A stretch of DNA of 64,000 nt from Xenorhabdus anantnagensis (GTDB taxonomy: Bacteria; Pseudomonadota; Gammaproteobacteria; Enterobacterales; Enterobacteriaceae), in assembly GCF_028598555.1 (NCBI RefSeq), contig NZ_JAQRFN010000014.1, forward strand, positions 1 through 64,000. Reading direction: 5' to 3'. Within the stretch, counting starts at the first letter, position 1. Each line of letters opens with the position of its first letter. Positions 29,120 through 38,517 of the stretch are shown piece by piece. The position numbers were made by a program, and so were the translations under genes. The notes under the pieces are model-generated. The model saw only the letters and a program-made list of their open reading frames with translations. It was not told the origin of the DNA and searched no databases.

Positions 29120-29857
29120 ATGTTTGAGCAATTTATTACCGAGCACTTACTGGCTCCTGAATATCTAAAATGGCTTTGGCAGGGGTTTCTGATCACCCTG
29201 TGGTTTTCTGCGTGCGCCATTGCCTCTTCCACGTTACTGGGCTTCTTGATTACTGCGGCACGAGATAGCCAAATCAAGCCGCTGCGCTGGCTGGTCACAG
29301 TTTATACGACTGTATTTCGTAACACACCTCTGTTGGTACAACTGTTTTTCTGGTACTTCGCATCTGGGCAAATTCTGCCACAAGAGGCGATGATCTGGCT
29401 GAATACGCCCCACGACACAATGATTTTCGGTCTGACATTGGAATGGCCATCCTTTGAATTTTTGGCTGGATTTATCGGATTGACCCTCTATTCAGCTCCA
29501 TTTGTTGCGGAAGAATTACGTGCAGGCATTCAAGGTGTCGGACGCGGACAGAAATATGCGGCTCATGCATTAGGTTTAACGGGTTGGCAGGCCATGTGCC
29601 ATGTTGTATTGCCACAGGCACTGAAAATATCTATGCCACCTTTGTTGGGGCAATACATGAACATCGTCAAGAATTCATCATTAACCATGGCGATTGGTGT
29701 GGCAGAGCTGTCCTACGCTTCCCGTCAGGTGGAAACCCAAACCTTACAAACCTTTGAAGCATTTGGTGTAGCGACTGTACTCTACATCGCCATTATTGCT
29801 GTGATGGAAGGCTGGGGACAGTGGCGCCAGCAGAGAACCTTGGCGAGAGGGTATTGA
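29120..29857 (+). CDS. Amino-acid ABC permease, first subunit (HisM/GltJ type)
   Basis: A 245-aa inner-membrane permease with about five hydrophobic segments and the EAA loop region EELRAGIQGVGRGQKYAAHALGLTGWQAMCHVVLPQALK. I chose ATG 29120 from the usual family length; in-frame ATG 29093 would lie close to the upstream hairpin. It pairs with the permease encoded next, one base after its stop. Confidence 0.92.
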   Translation: MFEQFITEHLLAPEYLKWLWQGFLITLWFSACAIASSTLLGFLITAARDSQIKPLRWLVTVYTTVFRNTPLLVQLFFWYFASGQILPQEAMIWLNTPHDTMIFGLTLEWPSFEFLAGFIGLTLYSAPFVAEELRAGIQGVGRGQKYAAHALGLTGWQAMCHVVLPQALKISMPPLLGQYMNIVKNSSLTMAIGVAELSYASRQVETQTLQTFEAFGVATVLYIAIIAVMEGWGQWRQQRTLARGY

Positions 29858-29858
29858 T

Positions 29859-30602
29859 ATGGACTTTACTGTTATTGCAGAAAACTGGCGCTATTTGCTA
29901 TTGGGAACCTTCCCTGACGGGCCATTGGAAGGAGCGGCATTGACGCTGGCAATCAGCATCATGGCGGGGGCGATCTCCATCGTATTGGGCATTTTAGGTG
30001 GAATTGCACTGGCAATGCTGCGTGGCTTTTGGGTCAACCTATTGGCGGCAGTTCTGGGTTTCTTCCGCGCCATTCCGGTTATTATGTTGATTTTCTGGAC
30101 ATATTTCTTGCTACCGGTGGTATTGGGGATGGAAATCCCGGAAATTACTACGGTTGTCTGCGCGTTGGCATTAATTACTTCGGCTTATTTGGCACATGGC
30201 GTCAAAGCGGGGATTCTGGCGATAGGTGATGGTCAATGGCGGGCCGGGTTATCGCTGGGTTTCAACCGTTGGGAAGTACTGTGGCATATCGTCTTACCAC
30301 AGGCACTGCGCATGATGGTGCCCTCATTCATCAACCAATGGATTGCATTAATTAAAGATACCTCATTGGCTTATATCGTTGGTGTAGCGGAATTGTCATT
30401 TTTGGCGACCCAAGTGAATAACCGCAGTATGGTCTATCCGATGGAAGTCTTTTTATTTGTCGCGTTGGTTTATTTTGTGATGTGTTTATCACTGGAGTTG
30501 ATGGCCAATTCTGTTGCCCGTCGCTTTTCCATGAGACGTAAAAAAACTGCAATCTTCGGATTCTGGCGCAAAAAAACATTTAACACACTTTCTCAAATTT
30601 AA
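29859..30602 (+). CDS. Amino-acid ABC permease, second subunit (GltK type)
   Basis: A 247-aa permease with about five hydrophobic segments, FRAIPVIMLIFWTYF and the EAA loop AGLSLGFNRWEVLWHIVLPQALR. It ends with a basic tail. Related importers are usually followed by an ATPase gene; here a terminator overlaps its stop codon and no ATPase gene follows. Confidence 0.92.
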   Translation: MDFTVIAENWRYLLLGTFPDGPLEGAALTLAISIMAGAISIVLGILGGIALAMLRGFWVNLLAAVLGFFRAIPVIMLIFWTYFLLPVVLGMEIPEITTVVCALALITSAYLAHGVKAGILAIGDGQWRAGLSLGFNRWEVLWHIVLPQALRMMVPSFINQWIALIKDTSLAYIVGVAELSFLATQVNNRSMVYPMEVFLFVALVYFVMCLSLELMANSVARRFSMRRKKTAIFGFWRKKTFNTLSQI

Positions 30603-30628
30603 TATCTGACACCTGGCAGATATTTTTT
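30601..30628 (+). terminator. Terminator after the amino-acid permeases
   Basis: AATATCTG (30601-30608) pairs with CAGATATT (30617-30624), followed by a T-run. It overlaps the permease stop codon. Confidence 0.82.
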
Positions 30629-30850
30629 GTTGTATTCATTCCCTGCCGTGAGGTGGGGATTTTTTTATATTAGTCTGATAATTTTAAAGTTATTTAATTT
30701 ACTCGTTTGATATTTTTCTTATTAAAGCAAAATGTTTTTATCTATATGGTTGGTTTGTTTTTTAGGATTTAATCGGTATTTGTTGATTTATTTTTATGCT
30801 ATAACAACAAGAGGTAAAGTAAAACAATAATGATGAAGGATTAAGATAAT

Positions 30851-31330
30851 ATGGCTAATTCTATTTACGTGACAATAAAAGGGAAGCTTCAAGGGTTGAT
30901 CTCCCAAGGATGTTCCACGCTGGATTCTATTGGTAATAAATTTCAGTTTGGACATGAAGATCAAGTTTTTGTATTACAATTTAATCATGGAGTTTCTCGT
31001 TCGCAAAACGTTGCTCATCAACCGGTTAAGTTTGTCAAACCTCTGGATAAATCATCACCATTACTATTGATGGCAATTTCAAACAATGAAGAGCTTGATC
31101 TCATGTTTGATTTTTACCGAACTTCGCAAGTTGGTGGGCAAGAACGTTATTACTCTGTCAATTTAAGAAATGCCAAGTTAATAAATGTTAATGTTCAATA
31201 TCCACATTCTGTGAACCATAATGATCGGCAACCAGAAGAGGTTGTTGCAGTAAGATATAAAGATATTGTTTGTCAGCATCATGTGGCAGGTACATCAGGG
31301 TATTGTGCTTGGGAAGAGACGGTTTATTGA
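30851..31330 (+). CDS. hcp: Hcp-family type VI secretion tube protein
   Basis: A 159-aa protein matching the Hcp form: MANSIYVTIKGKLQGLIS, GCSTLDSIGNKFQFGHEDQ, QNVAHQPVKFVKPLDKSSPLL, NVQYPHSVNHN, and the C-terminal HVAGTSGYCAWEE. Hcp hexamers stack in the T6SS tube and carry effectors in their lumen. No other T6SS structural gene is in the window, so this is an orphan hcp. The gene after it, 56 bp on, is a candidate cargo effector, with membrane proteins behind. Confidence 0.95.
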   Translation: MANSIYVTIKGKLQGLISQGCSTLDSIGNKFQFGHEDQVFVLQFNHGVSRSQNVAHQPVKFVKPLDKSSPLLLMAISNNEELDLMFDFYRTSQVGGQERYYSVNLRNAKLINVNVQYPHSVNHNDRQPEEVVAVRYKDIVCQHHVAGTSGYCAWEETVY

Positions 31331-31386
31331 TTATATAAGTTACCTTAGAACAATACATAAAATAATAATAACCGGTGGTAAATAAT

Positions 31387-32412
31387 ATGCAATTTGAAAG
31401 CCTGACATCACAACTAAGAAACGAGTTTGATGAAAGTAAGTTACCGAGCTTACAGCATGCCAAAATTTTTGGTTCCATACATCACGGTGCTTCCAATATA
31501 GATTTTCAGGCGATTGCGGATGCATTGGATTGCCACCGTGATTTTTATGGTGCTGGAATTATTTATTCCGATGGTTTCTATAGACGCTATTTAGTTAGAC
31601 CATCAAAGAGACGTGGAAACCAAGCGGCGTCTGAGTTAACACATATTATTATTTTCAATCTTGAGGCGGGAGTTACTCCGAAAGTAGAATTGAAAAAAAC
31701 GGTATCAGAACCGAGTTTGATGCTGGAGATTGGATCGACAGCGCTTTCTTGTGGTGGAGCACTGGTATCGGCAGTCGGATTATTTGGTTCGGGAGTAGCG
31801 GCACCGTTTACAGGGGGAATGAGCACACCCGTAGCTATTTTAGCCTATGGTGGTTTAACAGCATCTGGTCTTCAATGTGTAAATGGAGGATATCGAGTTT
31901 ATCAACTTACAGGTGCAGGGAAGGAAGGAGTAGAACATGTTGCTTGGTTAGATTCGCAAGATTGGTATGTTACAACCACAACTATATTAGATGTAATGTC
32001 CCTTACTTCTGGAGCCGCTGCTCTGAAGGATGCATATAAAACTTATAAAATAATGAAAGCAACTTCTCCTCGTAGGGCATCAGAATGGCTAAAAAACATG
32101 CCAAGACATGAGAGAAAACGGTTAACTGAAGAAATTATGCGACATAATAATCCTGGAATATCCAATCAAGTAATTAAAAAAGCGATAGATCAGGGAAGGT
32201 ATATTAAGCGTTATCCTAATGAAGAGATACAAAAGGCATTGCGGAATCATTTGAAAGATTCGCTTGTCGCAAGTAGTGGATTTGTAGGTAGTGGAATGAC
32301 AGGATCAATTAAGAGTCCAGAAAATCTATTTACTTCCGGTAACTATATTATTGGCACGATTCACTCTATTGTTTACGAAAACCCCGCTAGTTATTTATCT
32401 GAGCATTTTTAA
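31387..32412 (+). CDS. Candidate T6SS effector linked to Hcp, membrane-active type
   Basis: I do not recognise a named family. The protein is 341 aa from ATG 31387 (an in-frame GTG lies 12 bp earlier). Its middle (~105-175) is strongly hydrophobic and Gly/Ala-rich (SLMLEIGSTALSCGGALVSAVG, then SGVAAPFTGGM and ILAYGGLTASGLQC). The C-terminal third is basic and helical (RRASEWLKNMPRHERKRLTEEI), ending in IIGTIHSIVYENPASYLSEHF. Gly-zipper-like hydrophobic centres are common in pore-forming toxins. Location directly behind hcp and ahead of integral membrane proteins fits effector then immunity, where the immunity proteins sit in the membrane attacked. All of this is inference from context. Confidence 0.6.
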   Translation: MQFESLTSQLRNEFDESKLPSLQHAKIFGSIHHGASNIDFQAIADALDCHRDFYGAGIIYSDGFYRRYLVRPSKRRGNQAASELTHIIIFNLEAGVTPKVELKKTVSEPSLMLEIGSTALSCGGALVSAVGLFGSGVAAPFTGGMSTPVAILAYGGLTASGLQCVNGGYRVYQLTGAGKEGVEHVAWLDSQDWYVTTTTILDVMSLTSGAAALKDAYKTYKIMKATSPRRASEWLKNMPRHERKRLTEEIMRHNNPGISNQVIKKAIDQGRYIKRYPNEEIQKALRNHLKDSLVASSGFVGSGMTGSIKSPENLFTSGNYIIGTIHSIVYENPASYLSEHF

Positions 32413-32457
32413 TAACTGTATTGACTCTATGGGCACATTGTTTGTGATAATTATTGT

Positions 32458-33150
32458 ATGAATATAAAAAGTTTTGTTTTAAATGAAGGATTCAAAAAAT
32501 TATTGGATAAGTCTATAGATCTGGAATCTAAAATAAAGACGGCTGATCCAGCTCTCGAGAACATCACGGTGGATGAACGTAGTTATAAAAAATTCCTCGA
32601 TTACCCTGGTAGGCTTAAGATAACTCTTATTATATTTTTTATTACGATAGTCTATATGGCTTTCTTTTCAGGTGCTGCGGTAGCTATACCTGATTTGTTA
32701 ATAAATAATAGCCCAAGTAACGAAATAAAATCATTTTCTTTCGTATTGTCATTGTTAATTAGTGGTGTTATTTCAATTTTTCACATTGGCTTTACTCTAA
32801 GAGGATATTATTATGGGCCTGTGATTCACAAGAGTGTAAATTCAATTGTGTTTATTTTTAGTTTGTTTATATGTATTTTACAAGAGACTTTTATTTCTGA
32901 TGGTGTCTACTTTTTTTCTATAATGTTATGTTGCTTGTTGATTAAACTCATATTGAATAGTCAGTATTACTCTGATTTTATATGGACTAGGATGTGCCTC
33001 AGAATTAATCGTGTTCTTTTTGAAAATGAACTGAATAAAATAAAAGTTTTTAATAAAAAACAATTAAGAGAATATTCCAGAGTGCTGAAATTGGAAAAGC
33101 GTAAAAAAATAAGAGATAAAAAAAGAGCAAGGCATTCGGAGGGAAAATAG
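32458..33150 (+). CDS. Candidate membrane immunity protein, single unit
   Basis: A 230-aa membrane protein with four predicted helices (~55-75, ~90-110, ~125-145, ~150-170) and a highly basic C-terminus (KRKKIRDKKRARH). The N-terminus MNIKSFVLNEGFKKLLDKSI aligns with the start of the next gene's product, MNIRYVLTNNQFKNILIQYE, and the following soluble stretch (SKIKTADPALENITVDERS) also aligns. This homology and the place behind the putative effector support an immunity role. Confidence 0.6.
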   Translation: MNIKSFVLNEGFKKLLDKSIDLESKIKTADPALENITVDERSYKKFLDYPGRLKITLIIFFITIVYMAFFSGAAVAIPDLLINNSPSNEIKSFSFVLSLLISGVISIFHIGFTLRGYYYGPVIHKSVNSIVFIFSLFICILQETFISDGVYFFSIMLCCLLIKLILNSQYYSDFIWTRMCLRINRVLFENELNKIKVFNKKQLREYSRVLKLEKRKKIRDKKRARHSEGK

Positions 33151-33246
33151 GATGAATGAAAAATCCGGTCGCGCATCCAACCTGTTGATGATTTAAGTAA
33201 AAAAATGAAAGGAAATATAAAAAAATTATTTTTTGGAAAAGCAAAC

Positions 33247-34452
33247 ATGAATATAAGATATGTATTAACTAACAACCAATTCAAAAATATTTTGATTCAG
33301 TATGAAAATATAAATAGTAGGATCAAAAAAAATGATTATTCACTGTTGGACGAGCCAGATATTGTCAGGTTAAAAGATCAAGTGGTCGTTAACCGATCTT
33401 CAGAAGAAAATCTATTGCTGATATTATTTCCTATATTGATATCTATTTCCTATATCATGTTGGTTATTGTATTTTATGGTTTTTACTTTTCCTCTGATAT
33501 TGCTGGATTCCAACGTTCCGCTGGTATATTCATCATTTCTATAACCTCTTTATTCACGTTGTATGCCTACAGAGGAAGCTTTTTCGCTTTAAAAACTCTG
33601 AATGTGCTGAATACATTAAGTATTATCTTTGCGATCACTATTCTCTTGATTGATTATTTTGTCTATTATATGCATCAAGAATGGTATTTATTAACAGTCG
33701 TGTTTTTTAATTTCTTCTCTAACCGGATTATTATTAATAGTAAGGTTTTTTCCCAAGCAATGACGGAAATTTTATGGTTTAGAACAACTAATCATATTTT
33801 GAGAAAGAAGATAGATGGAATAGCAAGAGAGGATACTGTTGAAGGTCATGAAAAAATCATAAAAATAAATTTTTTTAAAAAATTTTGGCAATTTTGTGTG
33901 CTAAATAAAAATTTAAACAATGTGCTTAAAATAAGCTATGATCTTAACCAAAGAGTAGACAAGAATGATGTTAGTTTGCTGACAGAAAAGAGATTAAATA
34001 AATATCGGAATTTATTGAATTTCGGCGTGCAAAAAAAGGCATTGCTGATAACATTATTGTCTACTGTTTTACTGGTAACGGATTATGTAATGACTACATT
34101 TATATTGTTATCTCATCTTGATAACAAGAATGATCTTCCTATTTTATTTTTTGTAATAGCTTTGGTATTAATGTTTTCTTCTTTTTCTATTTTATTGACG
34201 CATCGGGGAGTGAACTTTGGCTTTAAAATATTAATTATTGCTCATTATCTCTTTATAGTACTTTTTATCATATTGGTGGGGCTGAAATTTGTTGCTGGAA
34301 TATTAGATTATAGCAACGTTTCTTTATGTTTTATTGCAGTGAGCTTCTTATTGACATTCTTTATGTTAAACACTCGATATTATTGCAATTATCTTAAGGA
34401 GCTACATTGTTTTTTAGCATGGCATAAGATGATTAGAAAAAATAGTGAATAA
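33247..34452 (+). CDS. Candidate membrane immunity protein, fused tandem duplicate
   Basis: A 401-aa protein containing two copies of the same unit seen singly in the preceding gene. Copy 1 begins NNQFKNILIQYENINSRIKK and copy 2 begins NKNLNNVLKISYDLNQRVDK (~residue 215). Each copy is followed by a short soluble piece with DYSLLDE or DVSLLTE and then four membrane helices. I placed the start at ATG 33247, because that N-terminus aligns with the single-unit protein and GGAAAA stands upstream; ATG 33205 has no ribosome-binding site. An in-gene duplication produced an eight-helix protein. Confidence 0.65.
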   Translation: MNIRYVLTNNQFKNILIQYENINSRIKKNDYSLLDEPDIVRLKDQVVVNRSSEENLLLILFPILISISYIMLVIVFYGFYFSSDIAGFQRSAGIFIISITSLFTLYAYRGSFFALKTLNVLNTLSIIFAITILLIDYFVYYMHQEWYLLTVVFFNFFSNRIIINSKVFSQAMTEILWFRTTNHILRKKIDGIAREDTVEGHEKIIKINFFKKFWQFCVLNKNLNNVLKISYDLNQRVDKNDVSLLTEKRLNKYRNLLNFGVQKKALLITLLSTVLLVTDYVMTTFILLSHLDNKNDLPILFFVIALVLMFSSFSILLTHRGVNFGFKILIIAHYLFIVLFIILVGLKFVAGILDYSNVSLCFIAVSFLLTFFMLNTRYYCNYLKELHCFLAWHKMIRKNSE

Positions 34453-34620
34453 AATCGTATTTCTTGATATGAGATTAATTTTTATGCCAACTTATTCGAT
34501 ATTCTTGGTTGAATAAGTTGGCATACCCGCGGAATAATCGAAAGTATAACGAATAAAATATCGACACTTAATGAATGTCCTCAAGAATCATAACCTTAGT
34601 TAACTCTTTGATTACTCGAA

Positions 34621-34636
34621 CCGCAAACGTTTTCTT
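34621..34636 (+). promoter_or_regulatory. PurR operator upstream of adenine permease gene
   Basis: CCGCAAACGTTTTCTT matches the PurR consensus ACGCAAACGTTTTCGT at 14 of 16 positions, including the central CAAACGTTTTC. It lies about 85 bp upstream of the purine permease gene, consistent with purine repression. Confidence 0.85.
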
Positions 34637-34719
34637 TTTTTGCTATTTCAGGGTAACGATTTATATGGGGTTCCTGTAGGATAAGTCGAAAACTTCTTTT
34701 TTTGGGGAAACAATATTAT

Positions 34720-36057
34720 ATGAGCAAAATAACTTCTGGCCCGAATAATCGTCAGAGCTTGCTTCAGCGCGTGTTTAAATTAGAGGAACATGGCACGACG
34801 GTTCGTACTGAAATAATTGCCGGGCTGACGACCTTTCTGACAATGGTGTATATCGTCTTTGTTAACCCGCAAATTCTGGCGGTTGCTGGCATGGATATTA
34901 AAGCAGTATTTGTCACGACTTGTTTAATTGCCGCCGCTGGCAGCATTCTGATGGGATTGATAGCGAATTTGCCTGTTGCCGTTGCACCTGCAATGGGATT
35001 GAATGCGTTTTTTGCCTTTGTTGTGGTCGGTGCGATGGGCATTTCATGGCAGGTTGCGATGGGGGCAATTTTCTGGGGGGCGGTGGGATTGTTGATTCTG
35101 ACTCTCTTTCGTATTCGTTATTGGATGATCGCCAATATTCCATTGAGCCTGCGTGTGGGCATCACCAGCGGTATTGGCCTTTTCATCGCCATGATGGGGC
35201 TGAAAAATGCGGGCATTATTGTGCCTAATCCCGATACGATTGTCTCAATCGGCAACTTTGCTTCACATAACGTCTTGTTGGGAACATTGGGCTTTTTCAT
35301 CATAGCCATTTTAGCGGCCCGTAATTTCCATGCAGCGGTGTTGATTTCTATCGTAGTAACAACCGGCATTGGTTTCATGATGGGATATGTGGAATATCAC
35401 GGCATTTTTGATCTACCGCCTAGTGTGATGAGTGTGGTGGGTAATGTTGATGTGAAAGGTGCACTGGATGTCACTTTGGCCGGTGTTATTTTCTCATTTA
35501 TGCTGGTGAACTTGTTTGATTCTTCCGGCACATTGATTGGCGTGACGGATAAAGCGGGTATTGCTGACAGCAACGGTAAATTCCCTCGCATGAAACAAGC
35601 CTTGTATGTGGATAGCATTAGTTCAGTGGCTGGCTCTTACATTGGGACTTCTTCGGTTACCGCCTATATTGAAAGTTCTTCGGGCGTTTCTGTTGGTGGT
35701 CGTACTGGCTTGACGGCGGTTGTCGTCGGTATTTTGTTCTTGCTGGTGATGTTTATCTCTCCACTGGCAAGCATAGTACCTGCTTACGCTACAGCGGGCG
35801 CTTTGGTTTATGTGGGCGTCTTGATGACTTCCAGCCTGACACGGGTGAAATGGAATGATTTGACTGAATCCGTCCCCGCATTTATCACCGCAGTGATGAT
35901 GCCATTCAGTTTCTCCATTACCGAAGGCATCGCACTGGGTTTTATCGCCTACTGCGCCATGAAATTGGGCACTGGAAAATGGCGCGAAGTTGGCCCGTGC
36001 GTTATTGTCGTGACGCTATTGTTTGTATTGAAAATGGTGTTTGTGGATGCCCACTGA
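34720..36057 (+). CDS. adeP: Adenine permease AdeP (PurP)
   Basis: Inner-membrane purine:proton symporter of the NCS2/AzgA-type, 445 aa. It tracks E. coli AdeP closely: RVFKLEEHGTTVRTEIIAGL, TTFLTMVYIVFVNPQIL, PAMGLNAFFAFVVV, LFDSSGTLIGVTDKAG, SVTAYIESSSGVSVGGRTG. About 12-14 membrane segments are visible. The start is ATG 34720 (MSKITSGP); an in-frame TTG at 34702 is less likely. A PurR box upstream predicts repression in purine excess. A bidirectional terminator follows. Confidence 0.95.
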   Translation: MSKITSGPNNRQSLLQRVFKLEEHGTTVRTEIIAGLTTFLTMVYIVFVNPQILAVAGMDIKAVFVTTCLIAAAGSILMGLIANLPVAVAPAMGLNAFFAFVVVGAMGISWQVAMGAIFWGAVGLLILTLFRIRYWMIANIPLSLRVGITSGIGLFIAMMGLKNAGIIVPNPDTIVSIGNFASHNVLLGTLGFFIIAILAARNFHAAVLISIVVTTGIGFMMGYVEYHGIFDLPPSVMSVVGNVDVKGALDVTLAGVIFSFMLVNLFDSSGTLIGVTDKAGIADSNGKFPRMKQALYVDSISSVAGSYIGTSSVTAYIESSSGVSVGGRTGLTAVVVGILFLLVMFISPLASIVPAYATAGALVYVGVLMTSSLTRVKWNDLTESVPAFITAVMMPFSFSITEGIALGFIAYCAMKLGTGKWREVGPCVIVVTLLFVLKMVFVDAH

Positions 36058-36092
36058 GCACGATTGAAATGGTGATAAGGCGGTAAAAAAGA

Positions 36093-36127
36093 AAGCCTGA
36101 CAATATATGCATGTCAGGCTTTTTTGT
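36093..36127. terminator. Bidirectional terminator between adeP and the GT39-type gene
   Basis: A perfect 10-bp stem AAGCCTGACA (36093-36102) / TGTCAGGCTT (36112-36121), with a T-run on the plus strand and an A-rich flank (giving Ts on the minus strand) upstream. It serves the two convergent genes. Confidence 0.88.
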
Positions 36128-36139
36128 TGGAAGATGACA

Positions 36140-37612
36140 CTATTGTTGAATCGTCTTGGGGGGCACAAAGCCAATGCAGACAGTTTCCAACTCAGCGCTT
36201 GGCTGGGCTTTGAAGGAGAACTCTTCTTTGTGATCGAGCATCAATGATGGCCACTGCGCAAAAGTAGATTGGAAATTTTCCTCTGCACAGCTTTTTCCTC
36301 GATCTCCCACAAGCAAAGCACCATACTCCACGATATCGCCCTCTTTGATATGACGGTTATAGATATTGGGTGGTGCACCATTCTCTAATTCCCAAGGTTG
36401 TATCGTTTCTGGGCGATAATGGCTATAAAATGTCAGCCATTGATGCAGATATTCTCCACCAACATAACGCAATGGTGTTGGATACAGTTCGTTCCAGCGT
36501 TGATCAAGTTGGCTGGCAAAAGTTTTTATACCCACAAATTTTTGCCCTGCATCGCGGACGTTTGCCAGCATCACACTGATGTAACCGATCAACACCAAAA
36601 CACCAAATATGGTCAATCCCAGTAATGTGCTTCGCAGGGATTTGTTGGGAAATACCGTTATCGATCCCACTAACAATGCCGGCGAAACGGTCATGAAAGG
36701 TTGTATCCACTCGGTCATGCGTCCGCCCTGATTGAAGGAGAACCAGCCATAAATAATCAGTAGAGGCAGCAGGATCACGATATTGACCAGCGCGTTGGAT
36801 TGCTGTTTGGGCCAGCCGATCCGACCACCCAGCAGATAAATAATGCCACTGACGATAATCAACGGGTAGAACACGGAAAGTACAGCCCGTGTGGTATGTA
36901 GGTTGAACCCTTTCTGAATTTGGGAATCTACCCACTTAAACGCGGCGAAGTCGTTATGCACCAGCCACCAGACGTTCGGTAACACCAATGCGAACCAGAT
37001 TATAATGGCAAGATAAAACAGTGGTTCTCGATAATTGCGGCGTACTTTGGACACAAACAGAGAAAGCAAAAAGACGGAGCCGATTATGGCAAGCGAAGAA
37101 TATTTTCCCATCGTTGCCAGCCCTGTGGTGAGAGCGAACGCCAGCCACCATTTGGGATGGTCGTCAATGGCTCGCAGGAAAAACAGCAATGACCATGGCC
37201 AGAGCATGACCAAAAGGTAATTGTCGTTATAAGGAATGATATCGAAATTGATGATACCGGACAGATTCAGTGTCAGCATGGCAAGCCATGCGAGTACAAC
37301 TTTACCTGTCAGCCGGAAAGCCAGTTGCCAAACTCCGAGCATACCGATGGCAATAGCAACAAAGTGGGTGAAATACCAATAAAAACTGAGGGAGATATTG
37401 CTTATAGAGATAGCGGGCAGCATTATTGCGCCCACCAGCCATGGATTTTTGGGCGATCCCCACTCCCCGTTGATGCCCCAGTTCAAGGCTTCTACAGCAT
37501 CATAAGGAACGGTGGGATCGAGAAAATAGCTCGCTATTATCCATAAGGCTGCATAACCAGTGATCCAAAGATACAGTGGTATGCGATAAGAAGAGGTATC
37601 AAAAAAACGCAT
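36140..37612 (-). CDS. Glycosyltransferase family 39-like membrane protein
   Basis: A 490-aa polytopic protein with about 10-12 membrane segments, resembling the PMT/ArnT superfamily (PMT_2): an early acidic loop PYDAVEALNWGINGEWGSP, NFDIIPYNDNYLLVMLWPWS, ATMGKYSSLA, then a C-terminal periplasmic part (~360-490). Such enzymes move a sugar from a polyprenyl phosphate donor to lipid A, O-antigen or protein. ArnT itself (550 aa) is not this gene. The target is unknown. It is monocistronic between adeP and yihI. Confidence 0.85.
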   Translation of the reverse strand: MRFFDTSSYRIPLYLWITGYAALWIIASYFLDPTVPYDAVEALNWGINGEWGSPKNPWLVGAIMLPAISISNISLSFYWYFTHFVAIAIGMLGVWQLAFRLTGKVVLAWLAMLTLNLSGIINFDIIPYNDNYLLVMLWPWSLLFFLRAIDDHPKWWLAFALTTGLATMGKYSSLAIIGSVFLLSLFVSKVRRNYREPLFYLAIIIWFALVLPNVWWLVHNDFAAFKWVDSQIQKGFNLHTTRAVLSVFYPLIIVSGIIYLLGGRIGWPKQQSNALVNIVILLPLLIIYGWFSFNQGGRMTEWIQPFMTVSPALLVGSITVFPNKSLRSTLLGLTIFGVLVLIGYISVMLANVRDAGQKFVGIKTFASQLDQRWNELYPTPLRYVGGEYLHQWLTFYSHYRPETIQPWELENGAPPNIYNRHIKEGDIVEYGALLVGDRGKSCAEENFQSTFAQWPSLMLDHKEEFSFKAQPSAELETVCIGFVPPKTIQQ

Positions 37613-37759
37613 AGTAGCTAATGATCATATTATTTGAGTTAAATTTACTTAGAATAGTAGTCGAACTTTAAACGATAAGTGAATGACATTGGATGTTAAA
37701 GGTAGTTTCTGTTAGATTCCGCCAAAAATATCTTGATAAAAGCGAGTGAGTCACAAGCT

Positions 37760-38287
37760 ATGAACCCGTTAAAGAAAAAATCACCAGTGAAGCCTTCCGC
37801 TGGTAAGCAAAAAAGAAAAAGTCGCGCAGAGCTGGATGCAGAAGGGCGCGAGCGTAAACGCCAGAAAAAACGCCGGGGTAACGGTAATCCAACAGGTAGC
37901 CGTAGTAACGGTGATGGAAGCAATAAAAATCGTTCAGTCGGCAAGCAGGAAAAAGATCCACGCATCGGCAGTAAGGTTCCGGTTCCTCTGATCGTAGGTG
38001 AAAAAGCAGCGAAGGTGAAATCAGCGATTAAACCGGCTGTAGAGGAACAGAAACCTCGTCTGTCACCGCGGGAAGAGCTGGAAATGCTGGAAAATGATGA
38101 GCGATTGGATGACTTGTTGGCACGTCTTGAGCAGGATGAAAAACTGTCTCAGGAAGACAACGATTATGTCGACAATACGCTCGACCGCATTGATACCCTG
38201 ATGGAAGAGTTGGGCATCAATCTGGAGGAAGAGGACGACAAAGAAGAACCAAAGGAAGACATCATGCAATTGTTGAAAGGTAAGTAA
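37760..38287 (+). CDS. yihI: YihI, activator of the Der GTPase
   Basis: A 175-aa hydrophilic protein with a basic N-terminal half ([29 protein letters not shown]) and an acidic C-terminal half ([23 protein letters not shown], then [10 protein letters not shown]). This charge pattern and the position before hemN match YihI, which stimulates GTP hydrolysis by the ribosome-assembly GTPase Der. ATG 37760 (MNPLKKK) is preferred to upstream in-frame starts. Confidence 0.93.
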   Translation: MNPLKKKSPVKPSAGKQKRKSRAELDAEGRERKRQKKRRGNGNPTGSRSNGDGSNKNRSVGKQEKDPRIGSKVPVPLIVGEKAAKVKSAIKPAVEEQKPRLSPREELEMLENDERLDDLLARLEQDEKLSQEDNDYVDNTLDRIDTLMEELGINLEEEDDKEEPKEDIMQLLKGK

Positions 38288-38305
38288 TTCCTTCATCAAT
38301 GAATA

Positions 38306-38515
38306 GTGATCGTAAAAGGCGGGTTTATTCTGATAACCACAGTGTTAACAATAATATTAATAACCACAATATTAGTATGTTATTTATTGTGGTTATTGGG
38401 TAAACTACGGCGGCTATCACGACGCAAACGTCGGTTGCGGAGTATCATCATGGCACGACATTTCAATTCCACGAAAATGTTGTGTTCTGATGGGCGAAAA
38501 CAACGGAAGGAATAA
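38306..38515 (+). CDS. Small membrane ORF ahead of hemN, uncertain
   Basis: A 69-codon frame starting at GTG, with one hydrophobic segment (ILITTVLTIILITTILVCYLLWLLG) and a highly basic tail. Its stop lies two bases before the hemN start, and the hemN ribosome-binding site (GGAAGGA) lies inside it, so translational coupling would be possible. The weak start codon and lack of recognised homologue make it doubtful; a competing ATG frame at 38300 encodes 34 unrelated residues. Confidence 0.35.
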   Translation: MIVKGGFILITTVLTIILITTILVCYLLWLLGKLRRLSRRKRRLRSIIMARHFNSTKMLCSDGRKQRKE

Positions 38516-38517
38516 GC

